DNA of 60,982 bases from NCBI GenBank assembly GCA_030530525.1, contig JAUMUT010000012.1, positions 1-60,982 on the forward strand, written 5' to 3'. The stretch comes from Capnocytophaga sp. Lineage in GTDB: Bacteria > Bacteroidota > Bacteroidia > Flavobacteriales > Flavobacteriaceae. Every line of letters starts with the position of its first letter. The first letter of the stretch is position 1. Below the pieces are notes generated by a model, which was not told the DNA's origin, searched no databases, and saw nothing but the letters and a program-made list of their open reading frames with translations. Below are positions 41,401-51,358 of this stretch, in pieces. Both the position numbers and the translations under genes were made by a program.

Positions 41401-42687
41401 ATGATAGAAAACAGACCTTTGGCAGAGCGTATGCGTCCGCAAAAACTATCCGAATACATCAGCCAACAGCATTTGGTAGGCGAAAAAGGAGCTATTCGTT
41501 ACCAAATAGATAACGGCATACTCCCTTCGGTAATCTTCTGGGGACCACCAGGTACGGGCAAAACTACTTTGGCTTACATTATAGCCAACGAAAGTGGTAG
41601 AGCTTTCTTTTCGCTCAGTGCCATCAGTAGCGGAATAAAAGAAGTACGAGATATTATTGAAAAAAGTAAAAAAGAACAAGGACTTTTTACACAAAAAAAT
41701 CCGATAATTTTTATTGATGAAATTCATCGGTTTAATAAAACACAGCAAGATTCTCTTCTGGAAGCTGTGGAACGTGGTTGGGTTACTCTTATTGGGGCTA
41801 CGACCGAGAACCCAAGTTTTGAAGTAATTCCAGCGTTACTCTCTCGTTGTCAGGTATATACGCTAAATTCTTTTACTGAAAATGATTTAAAGGAATTACT
41901 CCTTAGAGCAATAAAAACGGATTCTATTTTACAGAAAAAAAATATCAAATTAGAAGAAACCGAAGCATTATTTCGGATTTCCTCTGGCGATGGACGAAAA
42001 TTATTAAACACATTTGAACTGATTGTCAATACTTTTGCAAAAGAAGAAGAAATTATTATTACCAATGAAAAAGTAATGCAAATAGTTCAAAAAAACACTG
42101 CTTTGTACGATAAAACAGGCGAACAACATTATGATATTATTTCGGCATTTATAAAATCTATTCGTGGTAGCGACCCCAATGCTGCAGTGTATTGGCTTGC
42201 CCGAATGATTGAAGGCGGAGAAGACGTGAAATTTATCGCGAGGCGAATGCTTATTTTAGCTTCCGAAGATATTGGAAACGCTAATCCTATGGCACTTGTG
42301 ATGGCAAACAACACTTTCCAAGCGGTAACCACAGTGGGCTATCCTGAGGCACGAATTATTTTGAGCCAATGTGCTATTTTTTTGGCATCTTCTCCAAAAA
42401 GTAATGCCTCGTATAAGGCTATTAATAAAGCGCAACAAATCGTAAAACAAACAGGAGATTTGAGTGTGCCTATCCATCTAAGAAATGCGCCAACAGCCTT
42501 AATGAAAAAGCTAAACTATGGTAAAGATTATTTATACGCTCACGATTATCCTTCGCATTTTGTAGTACAAGATTTTTTACCAGAAGAAATACAAGGTACT
42601 CGCATTTTTGAACCTTGTGATAACCCAAAAGAAAACGGACTTCGTAATTATCTGAAAACTCTTTGGGGCGAACGTTACGGATATTAA
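41401..42687 (+). CDS. rarA: Replication-associated recombination protein A (RarA/MgsA)
   Basis: This 428-residue AAA+ ATPase acts at stalled replication forks and interacts with SSB. Walker A is GPPGTGKTT at 48-56 and Walker B is [17 protein letters not shown]. Sensor 1 lies in [13 protein letters not shown], and the arginine finger [10 protein letters not shown] (here [10 protein letters not shown]) is present. The C-terminal half has the RarA-specific [25 protein letters not shown] segment (shortened here) and [13 protein letters not shown]. It is a single-gene unit with its own promoter and terminator. Confidence 0.97.
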   Translation: MIENRPLAERMRPQKLSEYISQQHLVGEKGAIRYQIDNGILPSVIFWGPPGTGKTTLAYIIANESGRAFFSLSAISSGIKEVRDIIEKSKKEQGLFTQKNPIIFIDEIHRFNKTQQDSLLEAVERGWVTLIGATTENPSFEVIPALLSRCQVYTLNSFTENDLKELLLRAIKTDSILQKKNIKLEETEALFRISSGDGRKLLNTFELIVNTFAKEEEIIITNEKVMQIVQKNTALYDKTGEQHYDIISAFIKSIRGSDPNAAVYWLARMIEGGEDVKFIARRMLILASEDIGNANPMALVMANNTFQAVTTVGYPEARIILSQCAIFLASSPKSNASYKAINKAQQIVKQTGDLSVPIHLRNAPTALMKKLNYGKDYLYAHDYPSHFVVQDFLPEEIQGTRIFEPCDNPKENGLRNYLKTLWGERYGY

Positions 42688-42699
42688 TTTATTCGGTAA

Positions 42700-42727
42700 A
42701 GGCAGGAAAATTTCCTGCTTTTTTTAT
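42700..42727 (+). terminator. Terminator after rarA
   Basis: GCAGGAAA pairs with TTTCCTGC around one base, extended by flanking A-T pairs, followed by a T run, 15 bases past the stop. Confidence 0.75.
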
Positions 42728-42734
42728 ATAAAAA

Positions 42735-42768
42735 AACAAGCTATCCTAATTGCTTAGAATAGCCTGTT
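42735..42768 (-). terminator. Terminator after the ACIII operon
   Basis: A 15-base stem with two G-U pairs on the minus strand (AACAGGCTATTCTAA with TTAGGATAGCTTGTT) is followed by a T run, about 20 bases past the actF stop. Confidence 0.7.
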
Positions 42769-42788
42769 CGCTTTAACCTATATAAAAA

Positions 42789-44087
42789 TTAGTAGTGAAA
42801 ATGCTCGCTTTCCCCCATAAGAGGGTGTCTTTTTTCTACAAGAGGAGCTTTGGTTAAGGATGCGAACACTATATAGATAAATAGTCCTAAAAAGAACAAA
42901 ATACTACATATTTCGCCAACTCCTATACTCCATTGGTCGCCAATTGTTGCCGGCATTATCATATTATAGAAATCTAAATAATGACCAAAAAGAATAACCA
43001 CAGCCATTGTACCTACCACAAAAGGCTTTCTTTTAATATCAGAATCTACTAAAATAAGAAGTGGAGCTAAAAAGTTAATAGCAAGCATTCCTAAAATAAT
43101 AGGTTCGTAGTCATTCAATCTTGTAATGAAATATACAATCTCTTCTGGAATATTAGAATACCAATATAATAAATATTGTGAGAACCAAAGATATGTCCAG
43201 AAAATAGAAAATCCGAATAAATATTTAGCTAAATCGTGCAAGTGGCTATCATTCACATTTGCCAAATAACCTTGACTTTTCAATGTTATAGTTACCAAAA
43301 TAATTGTAGCAATAGCCGAAGTTATTAAACTAGAAAACACATACCAGCCAAATAATGTACTAAACCAGTGAGGATCTACACTCATAATCCAATCCCAAGA
43401 CATCATTGATTCGGTAACCAAAAAGAATACCAAAAATGCCGCAGACCATTTGAAAGCCTTTATAAACGGACGATTATCACTTGCATTATCTTGTGCTATG
43501 GAAAGCCTACGAGTAATAAAACGATATGCTACCCAGCCTCCTAAATAAATAGCGGAACGGATTAAAAATCCTGGAACGTTCAAAAATCCTTGTTTGCCTT
43601 GTATTAACTCATCGTGTTTTACCACTTCGGGGTCCATCCAAATAAACAAATGATTAAAGTGTAAGCCTGTCAATACCAGCAAAATAAAGAAGATAAGCCC
43701 TCCGATAGGTAAATACCCCGTAATGCCTTCCATTACTCTAAAAAGAATTGGTGACCAGCCAGCCTGTGCCGCTCTATTTATTGCATAAAAAGCTAAAACT
43801 CCAAGAGAAATCAGTAAGAAAAACAATGCTGCTACATACACTCCTGCCCAAGGTTTGTTGGATAATTGGTGCAAAATATGCTCATAATGCGCTTCATCGT
43901 GGTGATGTGCTTGTACTTGTGCGCCTTCTTGAAGTTCATAATGTACCGTTTCCTCGTGCTCTTGTACATATTCTTTTACTTGCTCTATGGTTTTAGGAGT
44001 ACTGATAAAGCTATAACCAATCCCTAAAAGCCCCACAATCATACAAATTATGGCAACTAATTTAATTTTACTTGTAAATGTATACAT
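42789..44087 (-). CDS. actF: Alternative complex III, quinol-oxidising membrane subunit ActF
   Basis: This 432-residue inner-membrane protein of the NrfD-like family has about ten membrane helices. It is one of two such subunits in alternative complex III, which oxidises menaquinol and passes electrons to cytochromes. The N-terminus has one helix followed by a His-rich extracytoplasmic loop (QVQAHHHDEAHYEHIL), and IGGLIFFILLVLTGLHFNHL and GWYVFSSLITSAIATIILV are typical core helices. It is the last gene of the actABCDEF operon. No cytochrome oxidase genes follow it here, unlike in many relatives. Confidence 0.94.
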   Translation of the reverse strand: MYTFTSKIKLVAIICMIVGLLGIGYSFISTPKTIEQVKEYVQEHEETVHYELQEGAQVQAHHHDEAHYEHILHQLSNKPWAGVYVAALFFLLISLGVLAFYAINRAAQAGWSPILFRVMEGITGYLPIGGLIFFILLVLTGLHFNHLFIWMDPEVVKHDELIQGKQGFLNVPGFLIRSAIYLGGWVAYRFITRRLSIAQDNASDNRPFIKAFKWSAAFLVFFLVTESMMSWDWIMSVDPHWFSTLFGWYVFSSLITSAIATIILVTITLKSQGYLANVNDSHLHDLAKYLFGFSIFWTYLWFSQYLLYWYSNIPEEIVYFITRLNDYEPIILGMLAINFLAPLLILVDSDIKRKPFVVGTMAVVILFGHYLDFYNMIMPATIGDQWSIGVGEICSILFFLGLFIYIVFASLTKAPLVEKRHPLMGESEHFHY

Positions 44088-44107
44088 AATTCTATCTTTC
44101 TATGGGG

Positions 44108-44686
44108 TTATTTAATCAGTTTTTCTCTAAGTTGTTCCACATACATAGCAATTTGCCATCTTTCTTTTTCAGTTACCTGCGAAGCGAAAGAACCCATTGC
44201 GTTTTTCCCATAATAAATAGTATGGTAAATGCTACCTTGCGTAAGGTTTAGATTTTTATAATTAGGAACACCTAAAAATTTATCTCTTTTTACTAAAATA
44301 CCTTGCCCATCTCCTTCTGCTCCGTGGCACACCATACAATATATATTAAATAAAGCTGCTCCTTCTTTAATATTTTCTTTTACGGCTAAACTATCTGCCA
44401 AAAGTGGATTTTGAAGATTTGCTTTGGCGTCTTCAAATCCTTCATTGGTGTTAGCGTACAAGAAAGGCATCCAGCCTTGCTTTATGGTATGCTCTGGCGG
44501 AAGTTGTGCTTCCATATTTCCTTTAAAAGCAGTGTTTCCTTCTGGTATTTCTTGGTAAGTTTCATAACCCACGGGGAAATACATATCGGTATCTGCGGTA
44601 TATTGATAATTCGGTTTTTCTTTATTAAAACACGAAGTCAGAGAAAGCCCTGTTGCTAATATTGCTATTTTAATTATATTTTTCAT
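44108..44686 (-). CDS. actE: Alternative complex III, monoheme cytochrome c lipoprotein ActE
   Basis: This 192-residue lipoprotein (lipid Cys 19 in LSLTSCFN) has one class I cytochrome c domain. The heme motif is C117-M-V-C120-H121 in NIYCMVCHGAEGDGQG. A candidate distal Met lies in GKNAMGSFASQV. It receives electrons inside ACIII and hands them to a cytochrome c oxidase or soluble carrier. It lies 12 bases after actD and 20 bases before actF. Confidence 0.95.
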   Translation of the reverse strand: MKNIIKIAILATGLSLTSCFNKEKPNYQYTADTDMYFPVGYETYQEIPEGNTAFKGNMEAQLPPEHTIKQGWMPFLYANTNEGFEDAKANLQNPLLADSLAVKENIKEGAALFNIYCMVCHGAEGDGQGILVKRDKFLGVPNYKNLNLTQGSIYHTIYYGKNAMGSFASQVTEKERWQIAMYVEQLREKLIK

Positions 44687-44698
44687 ATCGTTATCTTA

Positions 44699-45220
44699 TT
44701 ATTTTTCAGATAATTTCACTTCAACAGCTCCGGTTTCTTTTAAGAAATTAACTAAGTCGTTCTCGTTTCCTTGTACAACAACTTCCATTAGGAAATGGTC
44801 GTCAGTGGTACGTGGGTCTGGGTTTTCTGCTTTTTTATGAGGATACAATTTACTTCTCATATAAAAAGTGATAACCATAAGGTGGGCTGCAAAAAATACA
44901 GTCATTTCAAACATTACAGGGACAAATGCAGGCAAGTTGTCAATGTAAGAAAAATTGGGTTTCCCTCCGATATTTCTTGGCCAATCTTCTATCATTATAT
45001 AATTCATCATCAGAGTTGCAACGGCAAGCCCAATACAACCATATACGAAAGAAGCGATGGCTAAGCGTGTCTTTTTCAGTCCCATAGCTTTATCCAAGCC
45101 GTGTACGGGGAAAGGAGTATAAACTTCCTCTATTTGATGATTCGCTACTCTTACTTTTTTAACAGCAGACATCAAAATATCATCATCATTATATAATGCT
45201 TGTACTATTTTTTTACTCAT
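44699..45220 (-). CDS. actD: Alternative complex III subunit ActD (DUF3341)
   Basis: This 173-residue protein has two membrane helices (about 53-77: ASFVYGCIGLAVATLMMNYI; about 99-123: VPVMFEMTVFFAAHLMVITF) with cytoplasmic N- and C-terminal parts. It is the DUF3341 family, the ActD subunit of ACIII, with a structural role. VYTPFPVHGLDKAMGLKKTRL near 34-54 is characteristic of the family (the Pro-Phe-Pro-Val-His segment). It is 2 bases downstream of actC and in the same operon. Confidence 0.95.
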   Translation of the reverse strand: MSKKIVQALYNDDDILMSAVKKVRVANHQIEEVYTPFPVHGLDKAMGLKKTRLAIASFVYGCIGLAVATLMMNYIMIEDWPRNIGGKPNFSYIDNLPAFVPVMFEMTVFFAAHLMVITFYMRSKLYPHKKAENPDPRTTDDHFLMEVVVQGNENDLVNFLKETGAVEVKLSEK

Positions 45221-45222
45221 AA

Positions 45223-46623
45223 TTAATGGTGATTATCAGGGTTACTATCTCTTAATTTTTTATATTTTTCTCCTGATGATTTCAAGATAGATTTTACTTC
45301 TGCTTGTGCAATAACAGGGAATGTACGAGAGTATAATAAGAAAAGTACAAAGAAAAATCCTATGGTACCTGTATAAATCCCGATATCTACAAATGTAGGA
45401 GAGAACATTGTCCAAGAAGAAGGTAAATAATCGCGGTGAAGTGAAGTAACAATAATTACAAAACGCTCAAACCACATCCCTATATTTACCACGATAGAAA
45501 TACAGAAAGAGAACATAATACTTCTTCGTAGTTTCTTGAACCACATAAACTGAGGAGAGAATACGTTACAAGTCATCATCATCCAATATGCCCACCAGTA
45601 AGGACCCGTAGCACGATTAAGGAAAGCATATTGCTCATACTCTACCCCTGAATACCAAGCTACAAAAAGCTCTGTTATATAAGCACAACCTACGATAGAA
45701 CCTGTTATCATAACCACCAAGTTCATCAATTCAATATGTTGAAGCGTAATATAATTTTCCAAATTACAAACCTTGCGCATAATAATAAGCAAAGTATTCA
45801 CCATTGAAAATCCTGAGAAAATCGCACCTGCTACGAAATAAGGCGGAAAAATGGTAGTGTGCCAACCAGGTATCACCGAAGTAGCAAAGTCAAACGATAC
45901 AATAGTATGCACTGAAAGTACCAACGGCGTAGCAAGACCAGCCAATACTAATGAAACTTCTTCAAAGCGTTGCCAATCTTTGGCTCTTCCACTCCATCCG
46001 AAACTCACAAGGCTGTAAATTTTCTTTTGGAAAGGTTTCACTGCTCTATCACGAAGCATAGCAAAATCTGGTAATAAACCTGTCCACCAAAATACTAAGG
46101 ATACAGATAAATAAGTAGAAATCGCGAACACGTCCCAAAGCAAAGGCGAGTTAAAATTCACCCAAAGAGAACCAAATTGGTTCGGGATAGGCATAACCCA
46201 ATATGCAAGCCAAGGACGTCCCATATGTATAATCGGGAAAAGACCAGCCTGAACTACTGAGAAGATAGTCATCGCTTCGGCAGAACGGTTAATTGCCATT
46301 CTCCATTTCTGACGGAAAAGCAACAATACCGCCGAAATAAGCGTACCAGCGTGCCCGATACCTACCCACCATACAAAGTTGGTAATATCCCACGCCCAAC
46401 CTACGGTTTTATTTAGTCCCCAAGTACCAATCCCAACGGATACGGTATAAATCATACAGCCTAATCCCCAAAGGAAAGCTAAAAGCGCAATAGAAAATAC
46501 TGTCCACCAAAGTTTATTCGCTTTTCCTTCTACTGGGCGAGCAATATCTACCGTTACATCGTGATAGGTTTTATCGCCCGTAATAAGCGGATTGCGTATA
46601 GGTGCTTCGTAATGCGATGCCAT
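45223..46623 (-). CDS. actC: Alternative complex III, NrfD-like membrane subunit ActC
   Basis: This 466-residue polytopic protein with about ten helices belongs to the NrfD/PsrC family and holds the quinol site next to ActB. Characteristic segments are WVGIGHAGTLISAVLLLFRQ near 90, GRPWLAYWVMPIPNQ, SVHTIVSFDFATSVIPGWHT, and IGMWFERFVIIVTSLHRDYL near the C-terminus. The start MASHYEAPIRNPLITGDKTY is the normal ActC N-terminus. It lies between actB (39 bases) and actD (2 bases). Confidence 0.96.
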   Translation of the reverse strand: MASHYEAPIRNPLITGDKTYHDVTVDIARPVEGKANKLWWTVFSIALLAFLWGLGCMIYTVSVGIGTWGLNKTVGWAWDITNFVWWVGIGHAGTLISAVLLLFRQKWRMAINRSAEAMTIFSVVQAGLFPIIHMGRPWLAYWVMPIPNQFGSLWVNFNSPLLWDVFAISTYLSVSLVFWWTGLLPDFAMLRDRAVKPFQKKIYSLVSFGWSGRAKDWQRFEEVSLVLAGLATPLVLSVHTIVSFDFATSVIPGWHTTIFPPYFVAGAIFSGFSMVNTLLIIMRKVCNLENYITLQHIELMNLVVMITGSIVGCAYITELFVAWYSGVEYEQYAFLNRATGPYWWAYWMMMTCNVFSPQFMWFKKLRRSIMFSFCISIVVNIGMWFERFVIIVTSLHRDYLPSSWTMFSPTFVDIGIYTGTIGFFFVLFLLYSRTFPVIAQAEVKSILKSSGEKYKKLRDSNPDNHH

Positions 46624-46662
46624 ATTTTAAAAATTATTAGTCTTTGTTAATATTCCTTTTTA

Positions 46663-49600
46663 TTAAATATCCGAAGTATTTCTTACTTTTACTTGGTAGA
46701 ATACATTTGGTTTTGTTCCAATATGTTCTAATAAGTGATACATTCTGTCGTCTTCACGAAGTGCTACGATTGGGTCTTCAGCATTATTTACATCACCAAA
46801 AGTCATAGCTCCTGTACCACAAGCAGCAGAACAAGCACAAGCATCGTTAAATTCGCCTGTTTTTACTTCTCTGTTTTCTCGTTTTGCACGAAGAATAACC
46901 GCTTGCGTTTCTTGGATACAGAATGAACATTTTTCCATTACCCCACGAGAACGAACTACCACATCTGGGTTAAGTACCATTTTTCCGTAGTCGTTATTCA
47001 TATGATAATCAAATTCATTATTATTGCTATATAAGAACCAGTTGAAACGACGTACTTTATAAGGGCAGTTATTTGCACAATAACGCGTTCCTACGCATCG
47101 GTTGTATGCCATATGGTTTTGTCCTTGCAATCCGTGAGAAGTAGCCCCAACAGGACAAACAGTTTCACAAGGAGCATTGTTACAGTGCTGACACATAACA
47201 GGTTGGAATGCTACTTGTGGATTTTCGGAAGGATCTTCCATTTCTCCAAAAGTAGTAAGTGCTGCTCCAAGACCGCTTATTCCATCTACTTTGGCATCAT
47301 CTTCTGCAAAAGTTTCTTCGGAAGAATAATATCTATCAATACGAAGCCAATGCATATCGCGAGAGCGTCTTACTTCTTCTTTTCCTACCACAGGAACGTT
47401 ATTCTCTGCGTGGCAAGCAATTACGCAGGCTCCACAACCTGTACAAGCATTCAAATCAATTGCTAAATTGAATAAATGTCCTGTGCTTTGGTCAAATTCT
47501 TTCCAAAGTGTAACCGTAGATGCTTTAACCTCTTTATGGTCTAAGGAAACCACAGGCTTTTTGTTCCACTCTTCTGGGCTTTTGGTTACTAAATCTTCCA
47601 GAGTTGTTTCTTTAAGAATATCGCCACGACCCATTAAAGTATTGTGTAGCTGTACACAAGCATATTCGTGTGTTCCTGATGCTTTACTGATAGAAACTTT
47701 TTGTACGTTATTTGAGTTAAAGTAAATAGCATATGCATTTACCCCAACTTGCATTTCTTTTTGCATTCCTGCTACACGCCCATAACCGAAGGCTAAACCA
47801 ACAGAACCTTTAGCTTGCCCTGGTTGAATAAGAACGGGAACTTTCAGTTTTACGTCATTAACCACTATTTCTGCATAATCTCCGTCCAAAGCGCCGTCTG
47901 CCACGTGCCAATTTTTCAAACCTAATTCTTTGGCATCAGAGGCAGCCATTGTTAAATAGTTATCCCAAGTAACACGAGAGATAGGATCGGGAAGCTCTTG
48001 CAACCAAGGGTTATTAGCTTGTTGTCCATCTCCTAAACCTGTTTTTGCATATAGCTGAATTTCAAAGCCTTCGGAAGTAGATTTTGCTAAATTAGCAACC
48101 ATTTCAGAAATAGGAAGAGATTTTTCTTCTAAATGCTCGTGAGTGGTGTTTGCTACAAAGAAACCATCGTGAAGAGATTTTTCCCACGTATTGTTTTCTC
48201 CTAAAATATTATTTTTCCAGTAAGATTTTAAATATTCATAATACTCGCCTTTGCCAAGCCATTTGGTAAGAGCATCTTGTATTTGACGAGTATCAAACAA
48301 TGGGCGAATAGTAGGCTGCATCAAGGCATAAAATCCTTTTTTCATTTGCACATCGCCCCACGACTCTAAATAGTGAGGAGTAGCAGCCACAAAAGTAGTT
48401 TTGGTAGAAGTTTCGTCTTGGCGAAGAGAGAATGCCACGGAACAATCTACTTTTGAAAGACCTGTTTCAAAAGCAAAACTATCCGCTAATGAATATAATG
48501 GATTTACATTAGCCATAATAAGCACTCCAACTTTACCCGCATTCATATCCGTAATAAGTTGGCTTACTTCATTATTATTTCCTTGACGGATATATAATAG
48601 ATTTTGAGGACAAAAAGCCTCACTTTGTATTGCTGAATTTATTTCAAGAACCAATCCTTGTGCATCTACATCTTGTATTCCTGTTAAAACTACGGCTCTT
48701 GAACCTGCTTTTTTCACTTGTTCTGCCGCTTTTTTAAGAGCTATTTCTGCTTTTTCAGGAAGATTTCCGCTTACGCTTTGTCCGTTCAAATATCCGTAGA
48801 ATTTAGCAAGAGCTACTTTCAAATCGGATGGTTTCAAAGCTACACGTCTATCTGCATTTGCACCTGAGAGTGACATATTCGTTTCAAACTGAATATGTTT
48901 AGACATTTTCCCATTTTTCGGGATACGTTTTACTGCATATTCATCTTCATAACCGCCTTGCCATTCTGCTATAAAATCTGCTCCAAAAGAAACGATAACA
49001 TCCGCTTTTGAAAAATCATAATCTGCTAATGCTCGTACACCATATTTTTTCTCAAATGCTTTTACGCCTGCTTCTTCTGAAATAGCATCGTACTGAATAT
49101 GTTTTGTATTAGTATATTTTTCTGAAAATTCTTTGATAAGCGCATAAGTAGAAGGGCTTGCAAGAGTTGTTGTTAAAAGAACTATTTGCTTGCCTGCTTG
49201 TTGTGCCGCATCAAGAGCTTTTACCACAGAAGCATCTAAGGAATCCCAAGTAATATCTTCATTCCCTTTTTTAGGATTTTTCACTCGCATACTATCGTAC
49301 ATAGAAAGTACAGAAGCTTGCACACGAGCATTACCACAACCACGATAAGGTGCCTCGCGGTTGTTATCAATTTTGATAGGACGACCTTCACGTGTTTTTA
49401 CTAAAACACTTGCGAAATCAAACCCATCTGCCATTGTAGTAGCATAATAATCCGGAATACCTGGACGTATTTGCTCTGGCATAACTACGTACGGAATAGC
49501 TTTATGCACAGGTCCCTCACAAGCTGCCAAAGCTGCCGCTGCGGTGGTAAAACCTACGTACTTCAAGAAATCTCGTCGGGTAGTTGATGAATCTTCTAAT

Positions 49601-49746
49601 TTTTCTTTATTTCCTAAAAATTCGTGTTCGCCTGAATATAATGTAGGGAGCTTATCCACAAACTCATTTTGTTGAATTTGTTCTATAATCGGGTTGTTAG
49701 TATCCAACTCCTCAATACTTCTCCAATATTTTTTTTCTGATGCCAT
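46663..49746 (-). CDS. actB: Alternative complex III, iron-sulfur subunit ActB (molybdopterin oxidoreductase-like)
   Basis: This 1027-residue periplasm-facing subunit has a twin-arginine-like signal placed about 55 residues in (TTRRDFLKYVGFTTAAAAL, then a lipobox-like AACEGP), the TAT-variant arrangement known for ActB. A molybdopterin-enzyme-like domain without cofactor occupies about 90-760. The C-terminal ferredoxin domain holds the clusters: CTGCGACVIACHAENNVP, CQHCNNAPCETVCPVGAT, CVGTRYCANNCPYK and CSFCIQ with CACSAACGTGAM. These relay electrons from quinol to the hemes. It lies between actA (33 bases) and actC. Confidence 0.96.
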   Translation of the reverse strand: MASEKKYWRSIEELDTNNPIIEQIQQNEFVDKLPTLYSGEHEFLGNKEKLEDSSTTRRDFLKYVGFTTAAAALAACEGPVHKAIPYVVMPEQIRPGIPDYYATTMADGFDFASVLVKTREGRPIKIDNNREAPYRGCGNARVQASVLSMYDSMRVKNPKKGNEDITWDSLDASVVKALDAAQQAGKQIVLLTTTLASPSTYALIKEFSEKYTNTKHIQYDAISEEAGVKAFEKKYGVRALADYDFSKADVIVSFGADFIAEWQGGYEDEYAVKRIPKNGKMSKHIQFETNMSLSGANADRRVALKPSDLKVALAKFYGYLNGQSVSGNLPEKAEIALKKAAEQVKKAGSRAVVLTGIQDVDAQGLVLEINSAIQSEAFCPQNLLYIRQGNNNEVSQLITDMNAGKVGVLIMANVNPLYSLADSFAFETGLSKVDCSVAFSLRQDETSTKTTFVAATPHYLESWGDVQMKKGFYALMQPTIRPLFDTRQIQDALTKWLGKGEYYEYLKSYWKNNILGENNTWEKSLHDGFFVANTTHEHLEEKSLPISEMVANLAKSTSEGFEIQLYAKTGLGDGQQANNPWLQELPDPISRVTWDNYLTMAASDAKELGLKNWHVADGALDGDYAEIVVNDVKLKVPVLIQPGQAKGSVGLAFGYGRVAGMQKEMQVGVNAYAIYFNSNNVQKVSISKASGTHEYACVQLHNTLMGRGDILKETTLEDLVTKSPEEWNKKPVVSLDHKEVKASTVTLWKEFDQSTGHLFNLAIDLNACTGCGACVIACHAENNVPVVGKEEVRRSRDMHWLRIDRYYSSEETFAEDDAKVDGISGLGAALTTFGEMEDPSENPQVAFQPVMCQHCNNAPCETVCPVGATSHGLQGQNHMAYNRCVGTRYCANNCPYKVRRFNWFLYSNNNEFDYHMNNDYGKMVLNPDVVVRSRGVMEKCSFCIQETQAVILRAKRENREVKTGEFNDACACSAACGTGAMTFGDVNNAEDPIVALREDDRMYHLLEHIGTKPNVFYQVKVRNTSDI

Positions 49747-49779
49747 ATTTTTTGTAAAATTAGCTTTTTAAATATTTTA

Positions 49780-51096
49780 TTAATAGTGACATTTTCCACA
49801 TTCTAACCCACCAAGCTCTGCAATAGTAAGTTTTTCTTTACCCATTTTCTGAGCCAATTGTTTATGAATTTTTTCATAATACGGATTAGCTTCATTAACA
49901 TCTGTACTTCTGTGGCAATTGATACACCAGCCCATAGTAAGAGGAGCATATTGTTCTACAACTTCCATTGTTTGGACATCTCCGTGACAAGTTTGGCAAG
50001 CTACACCAGCAACGGTAACGTGTTGAGAGTGATTAAAATACACGTGTTCAGGAAGATTATGAATACGTGTCCATTTTACAGGTTTTTCTACGCCTGTGTA
50101 TTTCATATTATCTGTATCCCAGCCCACTGCATCGTATAGTTTTTGGATTTCTCCGTCATAGAATTCTTTGGTTAATCCTTTTTCAGGTTCTACTGCTCCT
50201 GTATATTCATCAATTGTTTTATGGCAATTCATACAAACATTAAGTGATGGAATACCAGCAGTTTTGGAAGTTCGTGCTGCTGAGTGACAGAATTTACAAT
50301 CTATTTGGTTATCCCCAGCGTGGATTTTGTGAGAGTAATGAATCTCCTGAATAGGTTGATACCCTTGGTCAATACCTACTTGCATTAAATATCCATAGGC
50401 AAAATAAGTAGAAGAGAAGAAAATCCCTGCCATTAGAACTCCTATGATAATTTTATTTTTCGCAAAAATATTCCAAAGAGGGAAATATTTATTTTGTTTC
50501 AAATACGCCTCTTTATCATTTTCTTTTGCTAATTTTTTAATTTCACGATTTGCTTTTATCATTATAAAGGCAAGAACCGATAACGTAAGGAAAGCTGCTA
50601 CTAAAAGAATTTCTGTAAGATAACTTCTTCCGTCAGATTGTAACGCTACACCTTCCGCTACTTGTGCGTCATCTGTTTGTGCAACTACTTCTTCTACTGG
50701 TTCAGCGGGCTTTTGCTCTGCTGCCGCAGGGTTAGAAGTATAGGCAATTACATCTGTAATTTCTTCATCTGTGAGGATAGTTTCATAGGCAAGCATAGGC
50801 ACTTTGTTGTATTCTTCAAATACAGCAATAGCGTCTTTATCCCCAGATTTTATAAGCTCTGCACTGTTTTTAATCCATTTGTGTAGCCACTCGGAAGTAC
50901 GTTTTTTCTCAATATCTCCAAGAGGTGGCCCAACAAATTTACCTTCCAGCTTGTGGCACGCCGCACAATTCGCCTTAAATATATCCTTCCCTTTCACAGG
51001 GTCGCCAGTGGCTTGTGCAAATGTATTTATAGAAAACATTACTGCCAAAAGCACAGTGATTACTGCCGAAAAATTACGGTTTTTAACCTTTTTCAT
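49780..51096 (-). CDS. actA: Alternative complex III, multiheme cytochrome c subunit ActA
   Basis: This 438-residue protein has a signal peptide (KNRNFSAVITVLLAVMFSIN, cleaved near AQA), an N-terminal cytochrome c domain with C44-A-A-C-H48, and one membrane helix near 165-185. A second helix near 225-245 leads to a cytochrome c3-like domain with five more heme motifs: CKFCH, CMNCH, CQTCH, CINCH and CGKCH. That gives six CxxCH in all. The start at 51096 is chosen because the promoter at 51175-51182 overlaps an upstream start at 51177. It is the first gene of the ACIII operon. Confidence 0.95.
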   Translation of the reverse strand: MKKVKNRNFSAVITVLLAVMFSINTFAQATGDPVKGKDIFKANCAACHKLEGKFVGPPLGDIEKKRTSEWLHKWIKNSAELIKSGDKDAIAVFEEYNKVPMLAYETILTDEEITDVIAYTSNPAAAEQKPAEPVEEVVAQTDDAQVAEGVALQSDGRSYLTEILLVAAFLTLSVLAFIMIKANREIKKLAKENDKEAYLKQNKYFPLWNIFAKNKIIIGVLMAGIFFSSTYFAYGYLMQVGIDQGYQPIQEIHYSHKIHAGDNQIDCKFCHSAARTSKTAGIPSLNVCMNCHKTIDEYTGAVEPEKGLTKEFYDGEIQKLYDAVGWDTDNMKYTGVEKPVKWTRIHNLPEHVYFNHSQHVTVAGVACQTCHGDVQTMEVVEQYAPLTMGWCINCHRSTDVNEANPYYEKIHKQLAQKMGKEKLTIAELGGLECGKCHY

Positions 51097-51174
51097 ATTC
51101 AAAATAAGTTTTTTTAACTTTAAAAAATATCTTCTTTTTAGTGTAATTTTTGCCTTTTGTGGCTTTACACGGTG

Positions 51175-51182
51175 CAAAAATA
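51175..51182 (-). promoter_or_regulatory. -7 element for the ACIII operon that decides the actA start
   Basis: It reads TATTTTTG on the minus strand, about 80 bases before ATG 51096. It overlaps the alternative start at 51177, which would place a basic, non-signal extension in front of the signal peptide. Confidence 0.6.
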
Positions 51183-51358
51183 TAACATCTTAATGAAATG
51201 AAAAAAAAATACTTTTATTTTTCTTTAATTTATAAAAAGTCTAAATAATATCTATTGCTAAACTATTGTTTTTATTGACTTTTTAACGTATAAAACTACT
51301 ATAAAATCCCTCAGAAAAACTTATTAACAAAATAAGATTTTTTAGTCTTCTTTTAGGA

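Noticed and set aside
46735-48586. Several plus-strand ORFs across actB
   Set aside because: They are antisense shadows of the ferredoxin and molybdopterin-like domains of actB, whose frame is fully supported by cluster motifs.
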